Source of the DNA: Glandiceps talaboti
Taxonomy: Eukaryota > Hemichordata > Enteropneusta > Spengelidae
Assembly: GCF_964340395.1 (NCBI RefSeq)
Contig: NC_135549.1
Span: 23,513,842 to 23,577,841 of the forward strand
Direction: 5' to 3'
DNA: 64,000 bases
Made by a program: the position numbers and the translations under genes. This document shows positions 1 through 11,800 of this stretch, one piece after another. Each line of letters begins with the position of its first letter. Positions within the stretch are counted from its first letter, which is position 1. A model generated the notes under the pieces. That model had not been told where the DNA came from. It was given only the letters and a program-made list of their open reading frames with translations, and did not search any database.

Positions 1-1586
1 AGTTTCTACCCCTATATTACCAAGTTTAAACTTTCTTTTTTTTATACATTTGACATATGACCCTTAAGCTAGACCTGGATCTTCAGGTTCAATTACTGAA
101 ATTCAGCAATGCCCTGCACTATCATAACACTAGTATTTATTTGTTGCCACCAATTTCTTTTAAATCATATCTCCATTTAATCACATTTGAGGAGGTGACA
201 TGTGCCTTCCACGAAGACTTGTTTTTTCTGGATGTTAATTCAAATTATGTATTCTATGCTTTAGCCTGGTGAATGCCATTGTATTTAATGGAGAGCAATT
301 GACTTGAAATTAAAACTGTTCGTTATTAATCACCTCATATCATAAAATATGACAATCACCCACAATGCAAATCGACAACCTTAACCTTGCACAAAGAAAG
401 ATACGATACTCTGTCTGCTGGAACTGGAACTATTTTGTTATATATACTGAATCAATGGAAAGTTTGAGGAAGACATATCTGCTAACGAAGAAACTATCTT
501 TACCACGTGACCTTTGCAGAAGAGTAGGCCGTATTGATCATGACATTTACGCAATCACAGTGCAATTGAACGTTACATAAAACCATTATCATACTGTGCA
601 CTATCACCAATAAATTTGTGTCCGGGTGAGGCTATGCTTGAGCAGGCGCAGCTATAATATTCCTAATTGTGACCCCGACTATGACACATGTTGTAGTCTT
701 GATTGGCAAATAATTTACTCAATCTGTCGGCTGCATACAAAACACACACTGAGGAAAACCTGTCCATTATTGGAACCTAGTCTAAATGTAGTTTATATAA
801 AGCTCTAAGGTTTTATCAAACAGTTTGAACAGAATGTTGCGTGTTGATTTGGAATTGATTTAAGACGTTGTCTTGAATACCGAATTAACCATTAAAAGCC
901 TTACATCTTGTTTTACTCAATACTTCAAGTTGTGAGTGCCATCGAAGAGCGTTCGATATCGGAAAAAAGGGGTCACAAGACACAATGTGTTGAATTTCAA
1001 ACGCGATGTAGAGGCAAGCCGCACGCCTTATGTTGAAAGAGTAGCCTACTAGACTAACCTTCGTTTTTATGTTTTAAAATATTTGCGTAAGTAACTCTGA
1101 GTCACTAAATTAACGACAATGTACACAAGTATGAAAAAGATCAAAAAACGAAAATGACCATCCAGTTTGCAAAACAAATGAAACGTACATTTCATGTTGT
1201 AACACTTTTTGTTCAATATATAAAGCTTAATGTTACAATTTCCAAAATGAAAAATGACATTAATTTAAAATTGTAAATTGACGATTACCCAGCATGATCA
1301 TTAGTTTAAAAAGCGTATGATATGATTTGAAGTACATGTACAAATCATAACACGTCTCGCTCGTGACATCATGTTATCAAAATATTTATTTAGCTTCAAC
1401 TGTTGTCCATAGCCTTTATCATATGACCACAGTCTCTTAAACATGACCCTTTTCTGTATTTTATGAGTTAATGGCTTAGATGTTAGATAGACTTTATCTA
1501 TGATTTACGGTTCTGTTTTTATCTGATAAATTATGCGCAAACTACGAGGCGCCGAATGTAAAATATTTGATTTACACCTCGTGCTA
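1..1586. other. No gene seen; dispersed repeat at the left edge
   Basis: Bases 1-260 resemble a dispersed element also seen at about 13660-13960, 27795-28090, 43193-43450 and, inverted, 49750-49880 (shared phrases such as TTGCCACCAATTTCTTTTAA). The remainder, 260-1586, is AT-rich with only short random ORFs and no recognisable domain. Confidence 0.45.
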
Positions 1587-2275
1587 TGGTAAGTGACATA
1601 CAAAGGTAAATGGCACATGCATGAGTACGTACTTTATACACGCATAGTGGCAAACGACATACGCATGACAATAAATGATACACGCATAAAGTTAAATGGT
1701 GCATCAGAAAAATAAATGTCACACACACAAGGCAAACGTTGCACGTATAAATAAATTGCACACATAAAGGTAAATGGTGCACGTATGAAAGTAAATGACA
1801 CACACAAAACAAACGACGCACGTTGAATATAAATGATGCATAAAGCAAACGACGCACTATGAAAGTGACGTACATATAATGACGTACACATGAAAATAAA
1901 TGACACACAGTAAGGTGAAATGTACGCGCTATCAGATATTTTGAGAAATTTATATACCACCGATTTTGTACACATGATAAAAATATTCATCAGATAAGAA
2001 TATTCAAATGATGCTTGTATGAAAATAATTGACACATAAGGCGAATGATGCATGTATCAAAATAAATGACGCACACATAAGGAAAATGATGGGAGTAAAT
2101 GATGCACGTATGAAACTAAATGACACACAGGCCAAATGATGCATGTATGAAGAAAATTACACTAACATAAGGAAAATTTATCCATGTATGGAAATATATG
2201 ACACACATAAGGCAACTGATGCATGTATGAAAATAAGTGACATACACCACATAAGGCAAATTAATTGAAACTCTT
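1587..2275. repeat. Imperfect minisatellite, unit about 36-42 bp
   Basis: Degenerate tandem units of the type GATGCACGTATGAAA, AATAAATGACACACA, TAAGGCAA recur through the interval, about 15-18 units judged by eye, with an interruption near 1920-2010. The minus-strand ORFs across it (1531-1908 and 1634-2053) are repeat translations, not genes. Confidence 0.7.
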
Positions 2276-3500
2276 TTACACACAAATTGTTATTCATGAC
2301 TCCTAAGAACTAATTTCCTTTATTCATTGTAGCACACTGAATATTCATAGAGTATTTAACTGAAGATGTAAGCTCTCAGGAGTCATGAATACTCGATGTG
2401 CATCTTACAAATACTCATGTCTGCGAATACTCATAATGCAATGGTTTTTCACTTAAAGAACAATTTAGGTGAAAACAGTTTCAATTTGATGTTTTTTGGC
2501 CACCAAGCGAAAATTATGTGACGTCACCTTGATGAAATAATGAAATGACTCCAAGGTTTATTAAAATACATTTATTTCCTGGAGTGGCATTCCTTTTTAG
2601 TAAGTCCTGGACCAAAAGGTATGCACTGAACAAAATTAAATGACCATAAAATGATCAGCTTGATAATTAAATGTCTGTTTTGTATAGTATTCTGGAGAAC
2701 GCTTCCTGTTTTAGCTGTAGGTTTAGAATATGTACATCAACTAAACATACCTTATGTCTGAAAATTATTGCGACCAACAACAAAGTTTAGTCAATGCATT
2801 TTCTCCCTCTACCTTAACAACCTTAATATTAACGAATGACTAGTTTCAGTCCATGTAATTGCTTAGTGGTGTCACTAAATTGGCACACCATCACCAACCT
2901 GGACCCACCTTTTCCAATGTGCAGTCGTGTTTAATCTGTGGAAAGACTTGACGTCTATTTACCACCCCCCCCCCCCGTTATTACGTCCATCCGTCCGTAA
3001 GACATCATTTCTGAGACATGCAATATCCGATTCTTTAAATACACCTTCATGTAAAATTACAGCAAATATGCTAAGTAAATCACGTACAAAAACAAAGGTA
3101 TCGACTGGTAAATTTAACGTAAACGGAGAAGAAAACAAACAAACAAACAAACAATCAATATTACTTCAAACGTTGAAATAAATTGGTTTCCATGTTATTG
3201 CCCTTCTAGGTTTGTCCTGATCTTGTATACAAATATATCAGTCTCACTGTCTTCTTCGCAACTAAACTCTCCTTTTATAAGTCACTGTATATGTTTGAAT
3301 AAGAAACAGTACTGCTAGAGTGTATCACTGTATTCACTGCTACCACGCTCAATTTTCCAATGTATACCAAATCCAGGCAAAAAACATGATGCATCGATAC
3401 ATTTTGATACATGTACAACGCTGAGATCTTACTTGTTTTCAGCAAGATAACGGAGTTGTATCCATTCCAAAATTGAACAATAAGTATTTTGTATCAAGGT
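2276..3500. other. No gene seen; AT-rich sequence with a fragment of a dispersed repeat
   Basis: A poly-C tract sits at 2963-2976, followed by ATCCGTCCGTAAGACATC and TGCAATATC. This is the same dispersed repeat seen at 23180-23370 and 39345-39505. ORFs on both strands here read through low-complexity sequence and show no domain. Confidence 0.4.
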
Positions 3501-4010
3501 ATGCCCAATGTTTGACTCTTTGGTAGGTGAGGTGCAATATAGCAGAAGTAATCCACCAAACTTGTGCAATGCAGATCGGAATTGAGTTTGTACGGTTCAA
3601 ATTGTAGCACCATTATTTTTCAGTGCAAAATCTGGATCGATATAAAAATTTCTAAAAATTTCTAAAAAATAATGCTACAATCATTTCAACTGAAAAAGAA
3701 CAGACAAAATCATTCAGTCATGAAAGACATCAACAAGACTACAGAATATACTGTAGATCTATTATATTCAGTGTTAAAAGTTGCTAAAATCCATGGACAC
3801 AAATATATACAACGCATTTCACTTCATTGTTAGTTGGCAACGAGAAGTAAGACATAAGATAACGAGCAGGATTACGGGGAGGGGGGGGGGGGTCTGGGGT
3901 GAAAATATTTTTGATCAAAATTATTTGTGTAGCCCCCTCACTTTCAAAAAAGAATCATGCCCTTTTGTGCCCCCTCCCCCTCCATTTTATCCTCAGGCTC
4001 CCTTGTTTAA

Positions 4011-4013
<3 letters not shown>

Positions 4014-4091
<78 letters not shown>
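4014..4091. repeat. (AG)n microsatellite
   Basis: Uninterrupted GA dinucleotides for about 77 bp, preceded by a poly-G tract at 3879-3892 and a C-rich stretch. It causes the long RE/LS-repeat ORFs on both strands. Confidence 0.97.
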
Positions 4092-4094
<3 letters not shown>

Positions 4095-4799
4095 AGGCAT
4101 CCACATACACATTCTCATGGCAGTCACCCTCCTCATCACTGCAAGAAATTTTGTAAATGTACAAAGGACTGCTCCTGAGGTTCAAACCATGAGCAATATA
4201 TTTCGTGGAACCCCTTTTCAGACCATCAGAATTTGTATGTCCCACCCCCTTCGCATCCCCCAATTTTTTTTGTGACCCCCAGTTTCTCCCCAGGTCCCAC
4301 TGCCGTAAATGCTGCTCATTCCCTAACATGAGTTTGATTCTTACTTCCTTGATCCTGTATATATTATGTTTAGTGCTATATATGAACAATAGCAGATTTG
4401 TGATTTCAATGGAAGGGATAGAATGGTAAACTTTTCCACAAAACGTATAATCTCACATATTTCTACAAACAATGCATCACAATATCATGACAGTAGCAGA
4501 ATATATGAATTTGTGTACTTATAATGAAAGTGCAAGTATGAAAATTCACCAATATTGTAATTTTAAAATGCTATACCGGGTATATTAGTAAAAATATACT
4601 GGAATTTAAAAAATATGGATTTCGAATAATGCTTATTTCAGGTCTACGCCTACCCTTGGCCAAAACACATTCATTGGAAGAGGACTACATATATGTAGAT
4701 GTCCTTCCAGACATTCAAATGTTCACAGGGTGTAAAATATCAATCTAAAACTCACAAAGGAAACAGTACAATTCTGAATCTTGTTGCTAAGTACATATT

Positions 4800-4945
4800 G
4801 CACAAGCTCTGTATATAATGGACCGATCAGTTTCTTCGGCCAGGGGGGGGGGGGTGTAAGCCTGTTTTTGAAATTGGCAGTGGGGGTCATGCCGTGTTGA
4901 AAATTGTGGATAGGGGGTCATTATGTTTTGGATGGTGATGGAAGA
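4800..4945. repeat. Dispersed poly-G-bearing element, copy a
   Basis: GGACCGATCAGTTTCTTCGGCC followed by a G tract and GGGGGTCA blocks. It is an inverted partner of the element at 6870-7037 (GGACCGGTCAGTTTCTCAGCC on the minus strand). A shorter relative is near 35570-35640. Confidence 0.55.
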
Positions 4946-5439
4946 AAAATCTTTTCTAAAATGGCATATAGCCTTGTCTGAAATGTGGTACATGTAAATA
5001 TTTGTTCTTGTCCCTGTTTCTTACATGAATTCTTTAATATTACTTATTAGTTCAAACATAACTATACATATACATATACGTGTCTTACCTAGCTACCACA
5101 CTAGTTACAGAACATGTCATGTAAATGCTTGGCTTTTTCACAATCAATGCGTCATTTATATTGCACTTTGGGACAAAAGTGAACTTGAAGGTTTTGTAAT
5201 GTAATCTTCATAGATAGTTTATAAAAGAAGTTAATCTAAATTGTTCTACTCGTCAGTATGAACTTAAATACACTTTCTATTTTGGACACTACATGTTATT
5301 GACACTACAAATCACCACATCTCATCAGATTCCAGTTTCTATTATACACCAGGTATGACCACCTAAAGTTCTCTAACATACCGGTGACTTCACTATACAT
5401 GCAATATTAATGCCCCTATACCAATGTTACGGGCCCATT

Positions 5440-5900
5440 TTTATGTGACATGGGAAACTCATTTCAAACTTACGTTTACGTTAGCATTTCGAAGCTTGGA
5501 AATATTACCTCAAAGGCTATGAATAACTTAAATATTGCCTTAACAGAAGCAAAAAACTGCAGATCTGCCAGGGGGAAAACCTCAAGGATTCCCTCACCCC
5601 GTCAGAGGTCACTCATACATTCAACCCACATTCAGATGCACCAACAACCTTTTTACTGTCATAATGGATTTAAACTTTTCTTATACTTTCACCCTATTCT
5701 AATTTGAGATGATATTGTCTTTTAAAGATGTGAAATGTTCGTCAAGATAGTCAAAAACTGCCTTAAACTCCAAATCTCCCCTACCAATGATACTACCATT
5801 AGATGTGCTGACCTTTACTACATGTATATAATGATGTCATTTAACTCTTTAAAGAACATATTTCAACCCTATGTAAGTTATAAAGAATAGTTTCTGAGAC
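5440..5900. repeat. Dispersed repeat shared with 63638-64000
   Basis: ATTACCTCAAAGGCTATGAATAA, CCAGGGGGAA, AGAGGTCACTCAT and ACTACCATTAGATGTG appear in the same order and orientation in both places, 58 kb apart. The 5990-6500 tandem units look like a diverged continuation of it. Confidence 0.7.
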
Positions 5901-5984
5901 TTGATGGTGCTGCCTTGTAAAACGTGGATTAAGTTATTGCTTGAAAGCGTCTGAGTAGCCTAAATATTGACTTTAAAAGTAAAA

Positions 5985-6500
5985 ATCCTCCAGGGCTTCT
6001 AGATGGAGACCCCCTCGGACCCCCACATGAGGTGGACATATCCCAGTCTCAAGCTCTTCCCCTCTTACTGTCAAGATGCTATCAAAGTATATTTCAAAAG
6101 TGTTTCAACCCTATGCAGCTGCTTTATACATGTTGGTACTGTCTTGTAAAGCTTGGAAATTATTGTCTGAAAGGGTCCGAATAGTCTCAAAATTGACTTT
6201 TCAGAGTAATAAACCTCCAGGGCTTCTAGAGGGAGACCCCCCACGGACCCTCCACATGAGGTGGACATATCCCAGTCTCAAGCTCTTCCCCTCTTACTGT
6301 CAAGATGCTATCAAAGTATATTTCAAAAGTGTTTCAACCCTATGTAGCTGCTTTTTACATGATGGTGCTGTCTTGTAAAGCTTGGAAATTATTGCCTGAA
6401 AGGTTCTGAATAGTCTCAAAATTTACTTTTCAGGGTAATAAACCTCCAGGGCTTCTAAGGGGAGACCCTCTAGGACCCCCCCCCATAAGAGAGGTACATA
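5985..6500. repeat. Tandem repeat, unit about 220 bp, two full units and part of a third
   Basis: CTCCAGGGCTTCTAGA, GAGGTGGACATATCCCAGTC, AGATGCTATCAAAGTATATT and CTGTCTTGTAAAGCTTGG recur at spacings of about 220-232 bp, starting near 5989, 6210 and 6445. Confidence 0.8.
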
Positions 6501-6686
6501 TTCCCTTCTCAAGCTTTCTCCCTACCTTTCACTGTCAAGATGCTATTGAACTCCTTTTTGAATATATTTACCCTGTGTAGTCAATAATTATAATTATGAT
6601 AGTGCTAACCCAGGATCTTATAAAGTAGTTGCAAGACAGTCAAGCAGTCCCCACTGCGCCACGATAAAAAAAATACCTGTTGTGTG

Positions 6687-7037
<351 letters not shown>

Positions 7038-7894
7038 AAGTTGCTACAATCTCCATGCTTTAAATAGTCCTTACATTTTACAACAAAGTACAGAACATAC
7101 AATATTTAGCACAAGAAGGCTACAGGCTAACATTTCTGTCATGGTCACTGGTTGCATGAAGCAGTGAATGAAGTATGTGTGGAAGAACTCTGTGTACTTT
7201 TAAAAGAGCAGTCCAACAGTGGTTAGGCATGTTGTGATTACTGGCACTCACTAATAAAGTAATATTATGGGAACAATATTGAGAGTGAGTTGTAACGTGA
7301 TGTCTGCTGTCTTTATGTTGTTTGCAATACTCCACTAAGCTGGCCGTCACTTCATGCCATCAAATGGCTTGCAAACAGCACTCCTAGTGTCCAAACGGTG
7401 AAATCTTGTCTCTTTTCTCTAGCCACAATATGGCATAGTCAGGCACAGCAGTTGTCCAATTCAAGCACCTGCCTGCCTTCTGGTTCTGCTGTCCATAAAC
7501 ATAGCCTGACACTATGGGCACTTAAACAAAATTCTGTTGTACGTAGACATTTACATGAACAATTGGAATGCAAGGTATTAAAATCAGAAAAAACTTTAAA
7601 TGCCATTATATTGTTTGATCAAAGTAAGCTACAAGTCATTCTTAATACATTTTTAACTTCGAAATGAATTTACAATACAAAAGATTGTTATGTCCTGTAC
7701 AACAACCATAGTGGGTAGGATGGGGGATTCCTCACATAGGATGGGTATATACATGTACCATTGTAGCCTTTTTTGACTCATGCAGACTTTTGACTCTTAA
7801 TCATTGTGTAGAGGTTTGGCGCCCTCTTTGAATGCATGTATATCCCCATATTTTGTATAATGTTTGAAAGTTGCCAATTTTAATATTTTTCTGA

Positions 7895-8145
7895 GGCTTT
7901 GACTCAAAATCACATTTCTTTTACCCACATCACACACCTGTGATGGGATCACTTTGCTCTGAACAATGGCCCACCTTATACCAAAGTAAACAGTTTAATG
8001 GTTTTTTACTTTAAGTTCTTTTACACAGAGAGAGAGAGCGAGGGAGGGAGGGAAAGAACGAAAGAGCGGGAGAGAGAGAGACAGGTAGATACTTTACAAT
8101 GCCTATAACACTACGGTACCTCGGTTCAGTTGTGCTAAGGAAATA
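7895..8145. repeat. Dispersed element ending in an embedded microsatellite and a GAACC-GGTTC hairpin, copy a
   Basis: CACATTTC...ACACACCTGTGATGGGATCA, then an (AG)-rich tract, then ACCTCGGTTCAGTTGTGCTAA. The same order (two sequence blocks, then a (CA) or (AG) tract, then CTGAACC..GTTCAG) occurs at 42228-42495 and 51640-51985. Confidence 0.6.
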
Positions 8146-8169
8146 AAACAAACATTTGTTTATAACTTA

Positions 8170-8524
8170 AAAATGCTGTCATTGTTATAGTACATATAAA
8201 TGTGGAAGCCAATAGATGTACTTTATCTAAATCTGAATATAAACATTTTTGTTTTGGGTACTTTTGAAACAACTGTATCGATACGCCATCCTACTTTGGT
8301 GCTTTTCACACTATACACGTAATATAGAATTCAAACAGTGTCATGTTAAAATGATGCCATTTGGAGAATTGCTGTCACGTGTATTGGAACAGCTGTTAGA
8401 AAGTGACTTTCCAATTCCTCCATCAACAGAGTGTATGGCCATACATAACTTGGGGCTCTGTGCATGTGCCACTGTTACTTTTATCCGAGGAGAACACTCA
8501 ACATGCGTTCTGTTAATATCAAGT
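8170..8524 (-). other. Conserved 3' flank / probable 3' UTR of copy 1
   Basis: This stretch directly follows the stop codon and is alignable by eye with 23783-24108 and 39935-40246, while sequence beyond it diverges. That is what a 3' UTR kept through duplication would look like. No convincing AATAAA on the minus strand was found. A plus-strand ORF across it (8249-8545) is probably an antisense shadow. Confidence 0.5.
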
Positions 8525-8838
8525 TTAACTGCTATCACCAGGTAATGGCAATGGAGGTGCAGATGGTTCACTTGTTGCAGCACTATCAGATATCAGAAGC
8601 GCTGCCTCATAACTTGGTGGTGGTGGAAGACCTGATTGTTCATTTGTTGGTGCCACAGCACCATATGTCGGTGGATAATCATTTGACAGGTTTGGTGGGG
8701 CTGTTGGTGCTGTTTGACCTGCAGGAGAAGTCGCAATCGTTTGCATTGCTATTGGAGCTTCAGATGTTGGTGGAGGGACTCGCACATTTCTCTCCTGCTG
8801 ATCAAATGGTTGGTACCATGATGGTCTGTATTGATATT
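8525..8838 (-). CDS. Copy 1 last exon: Pro-rich tail with PTAP, PPxY and PSAP
   Basis: 314 nt, acceptor TTTGCTTTCTCACAG, stop TAA at 8527-8525. The tail starts EYQYRPSWYQPFDQQ. In order it shows TAPTAPPN, NDYPPTYGA, PPPPSYEAALL and EPSAPPLPLPGDSS. It is the same length as the copy 2 tail exon. Confidence 0.87.
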
Positions 8839-11800
8839 CTGTGAGAAAGCAAATGAAATTAAATGATAACAAGTCTTCATGTAAAACACACTCATGAAAA
8901 ACTTTACTTCTGTGTGTCTAATGCATGAAATACACACGTGTGTGTATAAATTGCACTTGTTCTATATTTTATGTGTCCATATTAAAAAAAACGCCATTGG
9001 CACAACTGTAAACTGTAGTTGGCTGTTGCTGTGGGCACGGTCTTGTTGCTATGTATATTTGCATACATTTTGGAATCTTTATTAATTTGCCCACCCTTTT
9101 CAGATTTCATCTTTGCAATATAAACCACCATTTAGCCATTACTATGTCGTGGTCTGCTCCTAGGCATATTGCATACATTTGTTGAATATTTATTCACTTA
9201 CCTACCCACCCCTATTGTTATCTTTGTCATAAACATAATAATTTCACTGTTGCTAAGGGTGTGGTCATGGTTGCAAGGGCCAGTCGGGCATTTAGTCGGG
9301 TTGACTTTGCTTGATTTCCCCATACAATTATGAATACACCTCATCAAATATATGTGAGATACAAGAAATTTAGTAGTTTCATGTAATTTCATTACTATAA
9401 TTTAATTTATTACTTTACAACTATTATTCAAGTGCATTTAAAGTATATTTAGGTGTACTTTTATCACTTTTGTCAAATATACTTAAAGTATATATTTATA
9501 CCTGTGTAAGTATACTTTTATCATACTTATTTGCAAGTACATGTTAAGTGTATATTTGTCGTTCCAAAAATCCATGCACTTAAAGTATATTTCTTCATGT
9601 GTGTAAGTATATTTCAAATACTCTTTACGTATATTTCAAAAAATACTTTTATTATACTTATTAGCTGCAAATAAGTATACCTTTCATATACTTAAAGTAT
9701 GCTTTGAGTATAATACGTTTCGGAAGGGCTATATTAAGTGCATACTGAATCAAACGACGTAAAAAGTAAGTTCTAAAGTTATAAAAAATGGCAATTGACA
9801 ATAGTCGTTCCCTTTTATTCCATTGTCAATAGTTGTTCACTTTTATTTTCGTGCAGATATTATTTCGCAATTTTAATGTCACATTTGTGTTATCTGATAT
9901 ATACAATAATTTCTTGTTTTTTCAGGGCCAACTTTTTAAATAGCTTTGGCACTAATTTAAATCTAATCTTAATTTAACATAGGCCTTAAATGCAAACAAT
10001 ACAAGGCAAGAACTATATGTACAATATATACTTACCCTGTCTGCTTGCATCACTGGTAGGAGGAAGAGCACCACTAACTGCAGAAGTTGCTGATGAGTGT
10101 GTAATGGTTGAAGCTGAATGACTGCTGTGCATTCGAAATCTACAAATGCAAATTGCTGCAACAATACATACCGCCACTATAGCTGCAACAATGATATAAT
10201 GGTCATTTGAACTGCTGGAATCCGCGTTGTCATCAGATTCCCCTGCCAAGATATGATGATACATGTATAAATTGTATGTCATTATTAAAATCTGAATGGT
10301 CAGGTTGATTGAATTAATGAAAAATGAACTTTTACATGTACCAAAAATGAACCAGTAAAAGTCTCCTAACTATAAATACATCATATTAAAGGACTTACCG
10401 TTAATCTGACAATGTGTTCCAGAATAACCATAATCGCACACACAGGTTCCTTGTGAGCTACAGTAACCATTATTGCAGTCATAAATCAATGTACAATCTG
10501 AACTTCTATCTTCACAATGTGTGCCTGAATACCTTGAAGGACATGAGCAGGTTCCATCAGATTCACATACTCCACCATTTTGGCAATGAAAAGTATATTC
10601 ACAAGCAGGTTCTGGGTAAGAAATGTGTTAAGAATACTTTAAATTGACAAAATACTATTGAATGTTTTTTTCCAGGCTGACTTCTTTAACTGTACACATA
10701 TTTCACACTGCCCTCTGGGTAGGGCATTTTTACTGTTCTCGTGTCTTGCTTCATATGTTTTCGTCTTTTAGCCCTTGAAAAAGACTGTTTGTGCACAGTC
10801 GAAATGCCAGAATTCAATTAACCAGACTTTGACTTGTCCTCTTCTTCCAATCAAGTCATGCCATAGTCAAGTCCTTCTGTGCTTTGTTGTACCATATCAC
10901 TGTAGTTAGAATGATACTTGTTTGTACTGCCCTTTAGTTATATTGTTCTAATTGTAACAGGTGCAGCCAACGAAGCTGTTCATGAAAAAACTGTTCGTAC
11001 ACGATGTTTCTGTGGGCGGGCTTTTTCCAAGCTTGGCCAGAGGGAGGGGGAAAATGGCCCGGTATTTCAATGGGCAACATATATTTAAGCTGTAAGATAT
11101 GGCGAAAGGGGAAGCAGTGGGCAAAGCGGGCAGTTTTCGATATTTTTTCAGGAAGGTAGTGAACAAATTTTATTATTTTATTTTTACAATATTCACAAGA
11201 TGTAAATTAATAGTGTAATGCAATAATTAGTTTTTGACCACGTGTGTCATCGAACCTGGCGAGGCAGCCAGGAGATTGCAGCACAATCTAATATGTCAAC
11301 TGACAATTGTCAATACGTATATATTAGAAGGTGAAATTGTTTTGTTGTGAGTACGTCAAATAGCATCCAAATTAAGGGCTTCAACGATAGTGGACATAGG
11401 CCATATGTCTGGCAGAGGGTAGCGGAGAGAGGGGATACATTGGCGAATACTGCGGGGGGGGGGCAGTGGGTAGGCAAATCACAGTGGGAGGGCAGACACG
11501 AACAGCTTTCACTTTCCCCTTTAATCTTGATTCAAACGTAAAATTATGTGAAATGTGTTAATAGCTATGTTTCAACTTTCCGTGATAATTTTTAAAAAAA
11601 TGACTCGTTGGTTGCACCTGTTGTAACTTTGTAACTTTACAAATGTCTGAGGGGTTAGACTCAACTACCATTATGTTATTGAATCGTGCTCTGTGCAGTT
11701 AGTGGATTCACCATGTAACATTTGTGTAACATTTGATGACCGTTATAATCTCAAGAAGCACAGCTAGCTATTTGACATGTAGAACAGTACTTTTTGACCT

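Noticed and set aside
1531-2053. Two overlapping minus-strand ORFs rich in Cys, His and Tyr
   Set aside because: They follow the 36-42 bp minisatellite period and are open in two frames at once, as expected for a repeat.
3955-4389. Arg-Glu / Leu-Ser repeat ORFs
   Set aside because: Translation of the (AG)n tract and its flanks; nothing else protein-like.
7398-7667. Plus-strand ORF of 89 codons
   Set aside because: The paralogous stretch near 36650-36930 does not keep the frame, so it is taken as non-coding spacer.
8464-8844. Plus-strand ORFs opposite the tail exons (also 24129-24428 and 40375-40665, minus, shifted)
   Set aside because: Shadows of the Pro-rich exon; conservation is explained by the minus-strand coding frame.
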